Part shown: one piece after another, positions 36,201 through 44,583 of the stretch
Layout: each line of letters begins with the position of its first letter
How positions within the stretch are numbered: position 1 is the first letter of the stretch
Assembly (NCBI GenBank): GCA_030430575.1
Contig: JAUIKF010000025.1
Span: forward strand, 44,698 to 108,697
Length of the DNA: 64,000 nt
From: Bacteroidia bacterium
GTDB lineage: Bacteria; Bacteroidota; Bacteroidia; J057
Direction: 5' to 3'
Made by a program: the position numbers and the translations under genes
The notes under the pieces: generated by a model
What the model saw: only the letters and a program-made list of their open reading frames with translations
Told to the model about the DNA's origin: nothing
Database searches by the model: none

Positions 36201-36406
36201 GGGGCACCGTTTTTTCCACGGACTACAAAAGTAAAATCGTAGATGTCTACTTTAGTCTTGTTATTAAAGGTGAAACTTGCGGGCGGGGGAGCAGCTCCTA
36301 TGCATTTGGTGATCGGACCACCAGTGATGTCTTCTGCGTGGGCTGTCTGGAATGCCAGACAAAGGAGGAGCAGGCTATATGCGAAGGTGAGGATGAGCTT
36401 TTTCAT
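33287..36406 (-). CDS. Secreted C39-like cysteine protease with SdrD-B and dockerin-like C-terminal module
   Basis: The product has 1039 residues. A signal peptide (MKKLILTFAYSLLLLCLAF) is followed by beta-rich domains (30-400). A papain/C39-like domain lies at about 455-660: WNACGPAATANSFSW (Cys near 470), NGHYVVVTGV (His) and IKWKDDAEQG (Asp). An SdrD B-type domain follows (GTAFEDSDGDGTRSG), then a module ending in two Ca-loop-like dockerin repeats, GDGNSDGVVNAADRSGTW and INLDGVVNAADRSGTWNN. No classic T9SS 'PNP' domain is seen. The same C-terminal module occurs on the subtilisin at 44.6-47.0 kb, suggesting a common anchoring or partner. The protease call rests on motif order only. Confidence 0.72.
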   Translation of the reverse strand: MKKLILTFAYSLLLLCLAFQTAHAEDITGGPITKCIGAAPPPASFTFNNKTKVDIYDFTFVVRGKNGAPITFDIDTVTIDGKDFIETHNTGSFVRIQADTMNNGEYKESERLKKNKDFTVRITLTAHPTVPYEIVMQPTERTNRAVAAVAFNQPFGPCNTYVCSFPQEAVLANTYQGITIADVNTTGVWIDMIQINPNGFGIVNMEQIDPLGFPIPGGFYSPTGGVFQLPIPIPPGDTIVFGLKVDSFLPNIPMQMDMCLFPPPFEEPYYQLAGVQQLQLDPDPTAGLSGTGEITFHAFNPLVHHIQYLNIYYRPVTLGDTNIYWIGQNITLELFEDTTEFSYWFPLDPLGLNIPGTSVGNVEIGWTISDTIKCCGPGSEPFIPWGPYWPPPRSIDFGPNISSPSPGFVLPPGVGDPTLPPRVWDDSANNSRGVLVGCNMPNIDLDSSRYRGGAATGPHVPNDYAGDWNACGPAATANSFSWLRGQHPDVDSILRANFGEGDSAHRKILAEFSEMMDRFDEDEVGIKDFIEGKLAFIDKYKLPIRVEFQSTFLVGAGDSVVNSPNACYGHKARNKSATPTPGKHDRVTEEFLFDAMKNGADTELNIQWMKIDSATGAITYPNGHYVVVTGVRENNGNWRIKWKDDAEQGNAGGTRQGTSSLERDTTFGIIRVPGLDNDAWGNAFIEEIVTEVYDSTVTFNSVKGTAFEDSDGDGTRSGGEGGSSGGSISLTDLNNGTTTIVPIDPFGGFLLPDLQPGTFMLQVQPLPGYTFSPQNVGNDSTDSDVDINGQLIFTIPPTPTVMHIDIGLIPIDIIRVEPFVLLEGPLALPLPLPPNPALMGNDLALQGILPTQEPMSALGHTFPNHAVTQINGDLFPILPTDWMVVELRKQGDSTTVEQALPAVVLPDGSVRDPNNQVLTFYGVQPDNYYVTIRPRNHIGLMTELPFFLDPTPTIIDFRDPAFLPFGPDNRLMLSNGNMVIRGGDGNSDGVVNAADRSGTWNFRNAVGYLPWDINLDGVVNAADRSGTWNNRNIQEEIPK

Positions 36407-36592
36407 TTTCGTGAGATTTGTAGGAATTTCAGTTGGGGAAAAATTATTGAATCACAACATCTGATTAACTGTAAGAGACACATATTCCTCAATCAATAAT
36501 CAGTCAATCACTCAATTATTAATCATGAAAGGCATGGGAAGGCCAGGCCAGAAATGTCCTAGCGATGAGCTGAGCGAGAAAAGGGAGAGGAA

Positions 36593-36676
36593 AAGTTCAA
36601 GTACAACCTCAAGTTCAAGTTCAAAAAGACCTAAGGTTAAATTTGCGTTTGAACTTGAGTTTGCGCTTGAACTTGA
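36593..36676. terminator. Hairpin with repetitive arms downstream of a T9SS gene
   Basis: The left arm 36593-36625 (AAGTTCAAG repeats) pairs with 36648-36674 (CTTGAACTT repeats). The structure ends just before the stop codon of the minus-strand gene at 36679, so it would lie at its 3' end. Confidence 0.5.
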
Positions 36677-36678
36677 TT

Positions 36679-37857
36679 TTATCGTACCACCGTCAATCGG
36701 CCGGTATGCAAGCGATCTGCCGTGCGAACGCGATAGTGATAAATGCCACTCGGGAGGGTTTTGGGCAATGGGAGGACCGTTTCATAGCTATTGGCCTTGA
36801 GTGCTGTGGCATAAACCATACGGCCTGCGCCGTCAAAGAATTCCATCGTAGGGGCTTGTGGACGTTGTCCGTCAATCTTGACGGTGACAAACGTATTGGC
36901 AGGATTAGGGTAAACCGTCACTTCCAGCGTCTCTTCCATATTTACCTGAACGACATTGCTATAGGTAAATGAGCCGTCGAGGTCGACCTGACGCAAGCGG
37001 TAGTAGTTCACCTTGGCCATTTTGGTCTGATCATAATAACGATAAGTCTGGGTCTCATACGTGGTCCCTGCACCTGCTACCCGTGCCAAGGCTTCAAATT
37101 CGCCGCCTTCGCGCTGCTTTTCGATTTCAAAATAGTCATTATTGATTTCCTGGAAAGTCTGCCAGTCGAGGCGTACACTGCCATCGGCTTGACGAGAAGC
37201 GGTGAATTCGGCAAATTCTACGGGCAAGACTGCACATTCTTGGGTGATTTCAGATGACTCAAAGGCAGGAGGCCCTACGGCGTCATTGGCAAGGGTGAAA
37301 ACCACAGTTTTGAGCGCGCCAGTAGTTTTCAGGCTTAAACCAGCTCCACCACCATTGTATCCGCTGACCTGGAAGCGGCCCAAGCGGTGTGTACTAGATG
37401 TCCCATCAATGATAGCCACAGAAGTGTTGAAAGCAGATTGGGTACTCGGCGTAGGGCCGTTTAGGTTGAGGACTAGCTCATCGCCCGAAATGCTCAGGGC
37501 AGTATTGTCATAATACGACCGCTGAAGCACAAGGCTATCGAAGAGGCTTGTAGAGGTCGGAGCCAGGGTGCAAAAGCCGTTTTGAATACCAAATTGAGGG
37601 GAAGGATTCGTGGCATTGGTGAGCACAGGGGCAGTGAAATTGGAGCCTGTGAAATATAGGCGAAAGTCTGCATTCCCAAGGTTCAGATCGCCTGTGGAGC
37701 TGGGACCTGTGGTGAGGTAGAGGTCAAAATGGTAATAACCAGAATCGACATGCTCATTGGCAATTTCGATACATACGGTCACCTGGGCAAAAGCCTGTAT
37801 GGAACAAATGGCGATGGCCAGGATTGTCATGGTGATGCGGGTAAGTAATGCGTTCAT
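36679..37857 (-). CDS. Secreted T9SS-sorted protein, cohesin-like/unknown
   Basis: The product has 392 residues. A signal peptide (LAIAICSIQAFAQ, cleavage near 25) precedes a beta-sandwich domain (25-200; YHFDLYLTTGPSSTGDLNLG, DELVLNLNG) resembling cohesin/BNR-like modules without a clear family. A fibronectin-like stretch follows (FAEFTASRQADGSVRLDWQT) that often precedes sorting domains. The T9SS type-A C-terminus reads VTVYPNPANTFVTVKI, then LPSGIYHYRV and GRLTVVR. It should be exported across the outer membrane and attached to the surface. No enzymatic motif was seen. The protease gene at 33.3-36.4 kb follows on the same strand after a 272-base gap. Confidence 0.82.
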   Translation of the reverse strand: MNALLTRITMTILAIAICSIQAFAQVTVCIEIANEHVDSGYYHFDLYLTTGPSSTGDLNLGNADFRLYFTGSNFTAPVLTNATNPSPQFGIQNGFCTLAPTSTSLFDSLVLQRSYYDNTALSISGDELVLNLNGPTPSTQSAFNTSVAIIDGTSSTHRLGRFQVSGYNGGGAGLSLKTTGALKTVVFTLANDAVGPPAFESSEITQECAVLPVEFAEFTASRQADGSVRLDWQTFQEINNDYFEIEKQREGGEFEALARVAGAGTTYETQTYRYYDQTKMAKVNYYRLRQVDLDGSFTYSNVVQVNMEETLEVTVYPNPANTFVTVKIDGQRPQAPTMEFFDGAGRMVYATALKANSYETVLPLPKTLPSGIYHYRVRTADRLHTGRLTVVR

Positions 37858-37995
37858 TTTTTCTTCGGTTTAGGTTTCGTAGTTGCTTGTCACCCTTATA
37901 ATGCATGCATCAAAAAATGTAAGTCTAAGATAAGAATTTTTTTGCGGAGGGGGTACTAGATGATGATTTTGAGCAAAGGCTCAAAAAGAGAAGCG

Positions 37996-38126
37996 TGTCA
38001 TTTCGACGACTGGAAGGAGGAGAAATCCAACACTCCCTTTTGTTCTGGCTACAAACTGTGGGTTCCAAGCGCTTCGACTAGGCTACTAGACCATAGGGTT
38101 AGATTTCTCCCTGCGGTCGAAATGAC
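37996..38126. repeat. Palindrome-ended intergenic repeat, copy A
   Basis: A unit of about 131 bases starts TGTCATTTCGACGACTGGA and ends CGGTCGAAATGACC. The ends are inverted copies of each other (TCATTTCGAC / GTCGAAATGA), as are the inner GAGAAATC and GATTTCTC. The centre includes CTACAAACTGTGGGTTCC. Confidence 0.9.
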
Positions 38127-38173
38127 CGCAGAGCTGTTTGATGATTTTGAGCAAAAGCTCAAAAATGGAAACC

Positions 38174-38305
38174 TGTCATTTCGACGACTGGAAGGAGGAG
38201 AAATCCAACACCTCCTTTTGCACTGGCTACAAACGGTGGGTTCCAAGCGCTTCGACTAGGCTACTAGACCAGATTGTTAGATTTCTCCCTCCGGTCGAAA
38301 TGACA
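38174..38305. repeat. Palindrome-ended intergenic repeat, copy B
   Basis: This copy has the same structure as copy A and over 80% of visible positions match. A small linker hairpin TTGAGC-AAAA-GCTCAA lies between copies A and B. Copy B ends 14 bases before the stop codon of the GIY-YIG gene. Confidence 0.9.
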
Positions 38306-38319
38306 GCTTCGCTGTATGA

Positions 38320-38616
38320 TTAAGGAAGAAAACCACTATTCAAGAACAGCCAATCAGGGTTCTGCATATTAATCAATGCTTCTTTTTTCTCTCTCCGCCA
38401 ACGTTTAATTTCTTTTTCCCTACTTATTGCCATATCAACAGAAGTATATTCTTCATAGTAAATGAGATTGTAACAGAAATACCTTCCGGCAAAAGTTTTA
38501 GGCTTGCCTCTATTTTCAAAATGCTCAATTAATCGTCTACTTAAGTCATTCGTTATGCCTAGATAGAGGGTAGTTCTGGATATATTCGTGGTGATATAGA
38601 CATAGTAGATATTCAT
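38320..38616 (-). CDS. GIY-YIG nuclease (YhbQ/UPF0213-like) inside a repeat array
   Basis: The 98-residue product starts at the ATG complementary to 38614-38616 (MNIYYVYITTNI). The open frame extends 15 codons upstream, but this start places the GIY-YIG core at the N-terminus as usual. Motifs are YYVYI, LYLGITNDLSRRLIEH (the 'YIG' is Y-L-G-I, with catalytic Arg) and a Glu in SREKEIKRWRREKK. The domain makes single-strand or structure-specific cuts. It is the only gene between repeat copies B and C and is oriented opposite to the haloperoxidase gene, suggesting a functional link between nuclease and repeat. Confidence 0.85.
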   Translation of the reverse strand: MNIYYVYITTNISRTTLYLGITNDLSRRLIEHFENRGKPKTFAGRYFCYNLIYYEEYTSVDMAISREKEIKRWRREKKEALINMQNPDWLFLNSGFLP

Positions 38617-38655
38617 GAAAAGGGGCATTTTGCTTAAGCGAAAATAAACAAAACG

Positions 38656-38787
38656 TGTCATTTCGACGACTGAAAGGAGGAGAAATCCAACATCCCCTTT
38701 TATCCTGGCTACAAACTGCGGGTTCCTAACGCTTCGAACAGGCTCCTAGACCAGATCGTTAGATTTCTCCCTGCGGTCGAAATGACA
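38656..38787. repeat. Palindrome-ended intergenic repeat, copy C
   Basis: This copy has TGTCATTTCGACGACTGAAA at the left end and GGTCGAAATGACA at the right. It starts 40 bases upstream of the GIY-YIG start codon, so it may contribute to that gene's promoter region. Confidence 0.9.
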
Positions 38788-38832
38788 GCAGAGCTGTTTA
38801 ATGATTTTGAGCAAAAGCTCAAAATGGATGCC

Positions 38833-38965
38833 TGTCATTTCGACGACTGAAAGGAGGAGAAATCCAACACTCCCCTTTTATCCGGGCTACAAACTGCGGA
38901 TTCCTAACGCTTCGAATAGGCTCCTAGACCAGATCGTTAGATTTCTTCCCCTGGTTGAAGGGGCA
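38833..38965. repeat. Palindrome-ended intergenic repeat, copy D (degenerate right end)
   Basis: The left end is intact (TGTCATTTCGACGACTGA). The right end is decayed (GATTTCTTCCCCTGGTTGAA). Otherwise it is close to copy C. The TTGAGC-AAAA-GCTCAA linker hairpin recurs between C and D. Confidence 0.85.
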
Positions 38966-39108
38966 GCTATGCTGTAAAGGCCTTGCCCACAGTTTCAGAT
39001 GGAAATTACTTATGCCCACTTTATATTCTAGCACAAAATATGTTTTACCGATAAAAAAATTCCACAAAAGTCATTGTCGCTTGGCCTACATTTTGCATAA
39101 ATTTGCCC

Positions 39109-42100
39109 ATGATTTTGAGAAAATTTTGGCCAAACCTTGCTACCCCTAGACTTTTACCTTTTGTTTTTATCCTGCTGACACTTCCTAGCCTCACACGCGC
39201 CCAGCATTCGGTCGCTTACCAGTGGAGTGAAGTATTGCTGGAGGCTATCCGCAAAGACTTTGCCCGACCGACCGTGCATGCCCGCAACCTCTTTCATACC
39301 TCCACGGTGATGTATGACGCATGGGCAGCTTATACCCCAGATTCAGATCCATACTTTTTGGGAGATACCCTTGCTGGTTTTGTTTGCCCATTCACAGGGG
39401 TTCCCATCCCTGCGAATGTAAAGGCAGCCCAAGAAGAAGCCATGAGCTATGCGGCCTATCGCTTGTTGAAGCACCGCTTCCAGGGGTCGCCTGGCTCGGC
39501 CATTTCCCTTCCTCTCATGGATACCCTATTTGCAAGGCTGGGCTATGATCCATCGATCACTTCTACCCAGTATGCGACTGGAGGGCCAGCAGAACTCGGC
39601 AATTACCTAGCATCCCAGATGATCGCCTTTGGCCTCCAAGACGGCGCCAATGAAGCCAATGATTATGCGAATCAGTATTATACCCAAAGAAATTTCAACC
39701 TAGCGCCTGCCATTCCAGGCAATCCTTTCGTGATTGATATCAACCTCTGGCAGCCGCTTACCTTTCAAATATTTATCGACCAAAGCGGCAATCAGTTCCC
39801 AGGAGGCGCCCCTCCTTTTCTCAGTCCTGAATGGGGCAATGTCGTGCCATTTGCCATGCAAGACTCCCAAATGACTACCCATGTACGTAGAGGGAGAACT
39901 TATAAAATGTATGAAGATCCAGGCGCTCCTGCCTTTCTCGACTCTACCCTTTCGCCCAATAACACCGATGAGTATCTGTGGGGCCATACCCTAGTAGGTA
40001 TATGGTCCTCCCATCTCGATCCCGCAGATACTGTTATGTGGGATATTTCTCCCAAGAGCATCGGAAATATCCAAAACTATCCTACTACCATTGCAGGATT
40101 GAGATCCTTTTACAAATTGTATGAGGGCGGAGACAATAGCATAGGCCACAGTATCAACCCCAGGACAGGCCAACCCTATGCCCCGCAGATCGTCTCTCGC
40201 GGGGACTATGCCCGTGTATTGGCTGAATTTTGGGCAGATGGCCCAGATTCGGAGACCCCTCCGGGTCACTGGTTTACCATCCTGAATTATGTGATGGACC
40301 ACCCGCTGTTTGAGCGTAGGTGGATGGGGGAAGGCCCCTTAATCGACGACCTCGAATGGGATGTAAAGGCATATTTAACGATGGGTGGTGCTGTGCATGA
40401 TGCCGCAGTAGCCGCTTGGAGTATCAAAGGCTGGTATGACTACTCACGGCCTATTTCAGCGCTCAGGTATATGTCTGAATTGGGACAAAGTAGCGATCCC
40501 TCTCTCTCCAACTATCACCCATACGGCATTCCGCTGCATCCTGGCTATATCGAAAGTGTAACCATAGGAGATCCCTTGGCAGGTGTTGGGAATCAGGATG
40601 TGGGCGAAATCAAGATTCGCGCATGGAAAGGCCCTGATTATATCAATGATCCTACTGTAGATACAGCCGGGGTAGATTGGATTCTCCTCAAAAACTGGTG
40701 GCCCTACCAGCGGCCTACTTTTGTGACGCCGCCTTTCGCGGGTTATGTCTCAGGGCACTCTACCTTCTCCCGCGCAGCGGCAGAGGTGATGACCATGATC
40801 ACAGGCGACGCCTATTTTCCAGGAGGCATGGGAGAATTCCATGCTAAAAAGGACAGCTTCCTGGTATTTGAAGTGGGGCCAGGTCATGATGTGACGCTCC
40901 AGTGGGCTACCTATCGGGATGCCTCCGACCAATGCAGCCTCTCGCGCATTTGGGGTGGGATACACCCGCCAGTGGATGACATCCCCGGACGCCTCATCGG
41001 CATGCGCCTGGGCCCCCAGGCTGTGAATCACGCCCAGACCTATTTTGACCCTGATGGGAAAGTGGATGTAGTTTCGGTTAAAGTCAATGTAGACACCCTC
41101 ACCGATCAGCACGTCGGTGCAGCTTCCTTTAACATTGAAATTGCCTTTGAACGGAATATGGATACGACTGCTCAGCCTACGATCCTTTTTCCTGTAGAAA
41201 ACCCAGAAACGAATACCTTGACGCTCAATCCTATGAGCAGCTATTGGAGCAATGCATACACCTTTGTGGCAGCTTATGACGTAGCCAATTCTTCTGAGGT
41301 GCTCGACAGCATCGATGTACGCATCGAAGCAGGCCTGGACAAAAACGGAAAAGCGCAAGAGCCTTTTGATGTACCTGACCTATTTTTTATCGAAACAGAA
41401 AACCCTACCGTACCCACTGTCACTGCGAATACCCAGATGCTCGCGATCCCAACTATTGGCCCAGCGGCTTTCCAGTTGACCCTGACTTTCTCTGAGACGA
41501 TGGACACGACGGTTCGTCCCATGATTTCTTTCCCCGTAGAAGACCCACTGGCCACGAGTATGGCCCTCAATCCGGGCCATACTTTCTGGATAGATTCTGT
41601 GACCTTTCAGGCGACCTATGACCTCCTCGCTTCATCAGCTGAGAACCTGCCAGACATCGATATCCGCATTACAGGTGCGCGTGACCTCGTCAAAAATGTA
41701 CTCGATCAGCCCGACTTGGTTGATTTCTTTACCATCGACACCAAAAAGCCAGATGTCGCTACCGTGACGCCCAATATCAATGTCATCGCCGATGTGCATG
41801 CAGGTACTGGGACTTTCGTCTTAAGCTTTCAGTTTTCGGAGAAAATGGACCAAACGCAGACGCCTGTTGTGAGCTTCCCTGTCGAGAATCCGCTGATGTT
41901 TACCCTTACGGCCAACCCTATGACAAGCGGCTGGAAAACGGACAGCGTATATGAAGCGAAATTTGATGTGGCCAATTCTTTTGAAATACTTCCTGACATT
42001 GATGTCCAACTCACTGGCGCTTTTGACGCGGCTCAGAATGCCGGGGATGCCTTTATTCAGGCTGACCTATTTGACATATTTACCCAAAATCCAACGATCA

Positions 42101-44442
42101 TCTCCCTCACCCCTACCCTATTGAACATTGCTGATCAGGATGTTGGAATCGCGAACTTCCGCCTTACGGCCGCCTTTTCTCAAGAAATGGACGTCAGCAT
42201 GACGCCTTCCTTCACCTTTCCCGTAGAGGACCCACTGGCGCAGACCTTGACGGCAAATACAGATAGCAGCGGATGGCTGGACCCATTCACCTATCAAGTG
42301 GCATATGATGTAGCCGATGCGAATGAGACGCTGGACAGCATTGATGTGATGGTCTCTCTGGCCCAGGACAAGTACCTCAATCTTATGAGCGTGATGAACG
42401 CTCCAGACTGGTTTCACATCGATACGGAGAATCCTGTAGTGGTCAGTGTAACGCCTAACCATAGCCTCGTCTCCGATGCAGTTGTTGGAACAGGCACCTT
42501 TGCCCTGATGTTCGATTTTTCTGAAGAGATGGACATCACCCAGGCACCAGTGGTGAGCTTCCCGGTAGAAGACCCATTAGCCATGACCCTCACCCCCAAC
42601 GCTACGGCCAGTGGCTGGCTAAGTGCGACACGCTATGAGGCCCGATATGATGTAGCCAATTCAGGAGAGGTATTGAATAATATTGACGTAAGGCTTTCAG
42701 GTCTGGTGGACGTGGCACAAAACGCCATGAGTACGTTTGACCAGCCTGACCTTTTTGACATAGAAACCCAGAATCCAGAGGCTCTATTCCTCATTTCTTC
42801 TCTCACCCAAATCGCTGACCCTGATACAGGCACTTCGACTTTTCGCCTCACGGCCTTCTTCTCAGAAGTCATGGATACGATGTCAGTGCCTAGCTTCTTA
42901 TTTCCCGTAGAAGACCCCTTGGCCCAATCCCTTACGCTGAATGGCGCTACAAGTGGCTGGGTAAATACCTTCATCTATGAAGCCTTCTATGACGTCGCCA
43001 ATGCCAATGAAACATTGGACAGCATTGATGTCCAGGTGATGAATGCGCTGGACATCGCCCAGAATCCTATGGAGACCTACGATGCGCCGGACCTATTTCA
43101 TATAGACACAGAGAATCCATTGGTCACTGCGGTGACGCCTAGTACGGTTGTCATTGCTGACATGGAAGCAGGAACGGGGACGTTTTGGTTGCAGGTGGAT
43201 TTTTCGGAGGAAATGGACATCTCACAGCTTCCTGTGATAAGCTTTCCAGTAGAGGATCCGTTGGCCATGACGCTGACGCCAAATGCTGGTGCCAATGGCT
43301 GGCAAAGCACCACTCGCTATACCGCACGCTACGACGTAGCTGATGCAGGGGAAGTACTCAATGACATCGACGTTCGTATAGCAGGTGCCTTTGATGCGAA
43401 TCAAAACCAGCTAGAAGATGTGGACCAGCCTGACCTATTTCACATTGAAATGGAAAATCCTGCGGTTGTATCGCTTACCCCTTCATTGACTCAGATAGCC
43501 GATCAAGATACAGGCACCGCGACTTTCCGTCTGACGGTGGCTTTTTCAGAAGATATGGATACCTTATCAGTGCCTACCTTCTCCTTCCCAGTAGAAGATC
43601 CGTTGGCACAATCTCTCTCCCTCAACACAGGAAGCGGGAATTGGGTCAATGCCTTCACCTATGAAGCGGTCTATGATGTGGCGAATGCCAATGAAACACT
43701 CACAGCTATTGATGTAGAGGTACAAAGTGCTAAGGATGCGGCGGAGAATGTGATTCCAGCTTTCCAATCGCCCGACCTTTTCCATATAGACACGGAAAAC
43801 CCGATCGTGGTCAGCGTCCTTCCCAATGTAGACACCGTCAAGTTGTCCCATATAGGCACCGCTACTTTTGAATTGCGCTTCGCCTTCAGCGAAGCCATGG
43901 ATCAGGCGGGCATGCCTTCCGTTGGCTTCCCTGTAGAGAATCCATTGGCAAAAGTTTTGACCTTGAATACTGATAGTAGTCAATGGCTCGATGCCACGAC
44001 CTACGCAGCGCGGTATGATGTCGCAGACAGTGTAGAGACGCTATTAGACATCGATCTGGACCTCAGCATGGGCATGGACTTGGTGCAAAACGAGTTGGTC
44101 TCGTTTACAGAAGCAGATGTGTTCCACATCTCCATTCTGGATACCACCACCTCTACGGGATTATTCCCTAACCTGGCCGCCGCCAATGCACTTATGAAAG
44201 CTTATCCCAACCCTATATCCGAGGGGCAATCCCTTGTGGTAGAACCGGGATTCTGGGAGCCTGTCCTTCAGTGGCAGCTGTTCAATGCGAAAGGACAATT
44301 GGTCGCCAGCGAGTCCATCCGCATGGCCGCGGACCAGGATGACTTTAAGGTCGATGTCCAAGGACATGCAGCGGGGATTTACCTGCTGCGGGTTATTGGT
44401 GGAGAGCAGCAGGGAGTTGTGAGGATTGTGAAGGGGGAGTAG
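39109..44442 (+). CDS. Vanadium haloperoxidase/PAP2-like secreted protein with nine repeats and T9SS tail
   Basis: The product has 1777 residues from ATG 39109 (a TTG two codons upstream also fits). A signal peptide (LLPFVFILLTLPSLTRAQ) is followed by a helical VHPO-like domain over about 35-640: VLLEAIRKDFARPTVHARNL, MYDAWAAY, PISALRYMSELGQ and GYVSGHSTFSRAAAEVM near 548, the phosphate/vanadate-binding GHS motif. Nine Ig-like repeats of about 110 residues follow (pattern FSEEMD, FPVEDPLA, YDVA, DIDV). The C-terminus is T9SS type A (MKAYPNPISEGQSLVV, AGIYLLRV, GVVRIVKGE). The enzyme may be a haloperoxidase or a phosphatase, and the sequence does not decide. The repeats probably form a stalk. 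Confidence 0.85.
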   Translation: MILRKFWPNLATPRLLPFVFILLTLPSLTRAQHSVAYQWSEVLLEAIRKDFARPTVHARNLFHTSTVMYDAWAAYTPDSDPYFLGDTLAGFVCPFTGVPIPANVKAAQEEAMSYAAYRLLKHRFQGSPGSAISLPLMDTLFARLGYDPSITSTQYATGGPAELGNYLASQMIAFGLQDGANEANDYANQYYTQRNFNLAPAIPGNPFVIDINLWQPLTFQIFIDQSGNQFPGGAPPFLSPEWGNVVPFAMQDSQMTTHVRRGRTYKMYEDPGAPAFLDSTLSPNNTDEYLWGHTLVGIWSSHLDPADTVMWDISPKSIGNIQNYPTTIAGLRSFYKLYEGGDNSIGHSINPRTGQPYAPQIVSRGDYARVLAEFWADGPDSETPPGHWFTILNYVMDHPLFERRWMGEGPLIDDLEWDVKAYLTMGGAVHDAAVAAWSIKGWYDYSRPISALRYMSELGQSSDPSLSNYHPYGIPLHPGYIESVTIGDPLAGVGNQDVGEIKIRAWKGPDYINDPTVDTAGVDWILLKNWWPYQRPTFVTPPFAGYVSGHSTFSRAAAEVMTMITGDAYFPGGMGEFHAKKDSFLVFEVGPGHDVTLQWATYRDASDQCSLSRIWGGIHPPVDDIPGRLIGMRLGPQAVNHAQTYFDPDGKVDVVSVKVNVDTLTDQHVGAASFNIEIAFERNMDTTAQPTILFPVENPETNTLTLNPMSSYWSNAYTFVAAYDVANSSEVLDSIDVRIEAGLDKNGKAQEPFDVPDLFFIETENPTVPTVTANTQMLAIPTIGPAAFQLTLTFSETMDTTVRPMISFPVEDPLATSMALNPGHTFWIDSVTFQATYDLLASSAENLPDIDIRITGARDLVKNVLDQPDLVDFFTIDTKKPDVATVTPNINVIADVHAGTGTFVLSFQFSEKMDQTQTPVVSFPVENPLMFTLTANPMTSGWKTDSVYEAKFDVANSFEILPDIDVQLTGAFDAAQNAGDAFIQADLFDIFTQNPTIISLTPTLLNIADQDVGIANFRLTAAFSQEMDVSMTPSFTFPVEDPLAQTLTANTDSSGWLDPFTYQVAYDVADANETLDSIDVMVSLAQDKYLNLMSVMNAPDWFHIDTENPVVVSVTPNHSLVSDAVVGTGTFALMFDFSEEMDITQAPVVSFPVEDPLAMTLTPNATASGWLSATRYEARYDVANSGEVLNNIDVRLSGLVDVAQNAMSTFDQPDLFDIETQNPEALFLISSLTQIADPDTGTSTFRLTAFFSEVMDTMSVPSFLFPVEDPLAQSLTLNGATSGWVNTFIYEAFYDVANANETLDSIDVQVMNALDIAQNPMETYDAPDLFHIDTENPLVTAVTPSTVVIADMEAGTGTFWLQVDFSEEMDISQLPVISFPVEDPLAMTLTPNAGANGWQSTTRYTARYDVADAGEVLNDIDVRIAGAFDANQNQLEDVDQPDLFHIEMENPAVVSLTPSLTQIADQDTGTATFRLTVAFSEDMDTLSVPTFSFPVEDPLAQSLSLNTGSGNWVNAFTYEAVYDVANANETLTAIDVEVQSAKDAAENVIPAFQSPDLFHIDTENPIVVSVLPNVDTVKLSHIGTATFELRFAFSEAMDQAGMPSVGFPVENPLAKVLTLNTDSSQWLDATTYAARYDVADSVETLLDIDLDLSMGMDLVQNELVSFTEADVFHISILDTTTSTGLFPNLAAANALMKAYPNPISEGQSLVVEPGFWEPVLQWQLFNAKGQLVASESIRMAADQDDFKVDVQGHAAGIYLLRVIGGEQQGVVRIVKGE

Positions 44443-44583
44443 ATTGCAGAATGTCGAACAAGGATTGATGATTGATGAAGTAGAAGGGAGAGAAGAGATT
44501 GATGAATATCGAACAAGGATTGATGAAGTGATAAAACCTCTTTACTTCTTCAATCCTTGTTCATCAATCGTCAATCTGCAATC
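44442..44583. terminator. Bidirectional terminator-like long hairpin with repeated arms
   Basis: It lies between convergent genes. The left arm at 44442-44482 (CGAACAAGGATTGATGA type) is partly repeated at 44510-44530, and 44544-44583 is the inverted arm (AATCCTTGTTCATCAATC). The arms overlap the 3' ends of both flanking genes. Confidence 0.6.

Noticed and set aside
35642..36499. 285-codon plus-strand frame opposite the C39-like protease gene
   Set aside because: The minus-strand frame has a signal peptide and recognisable domains. The plus frame has no motif and crosses the real gene's start.
39074..39105. Bacteroidota-type promoter (TTG, 21-base spacer, TAAATTTG) before the haloperoxidase gene
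   Set aside because: The -7-like element ends only 3 bases before the ATG, so transcription would start inside the gene. Probably a chance match.
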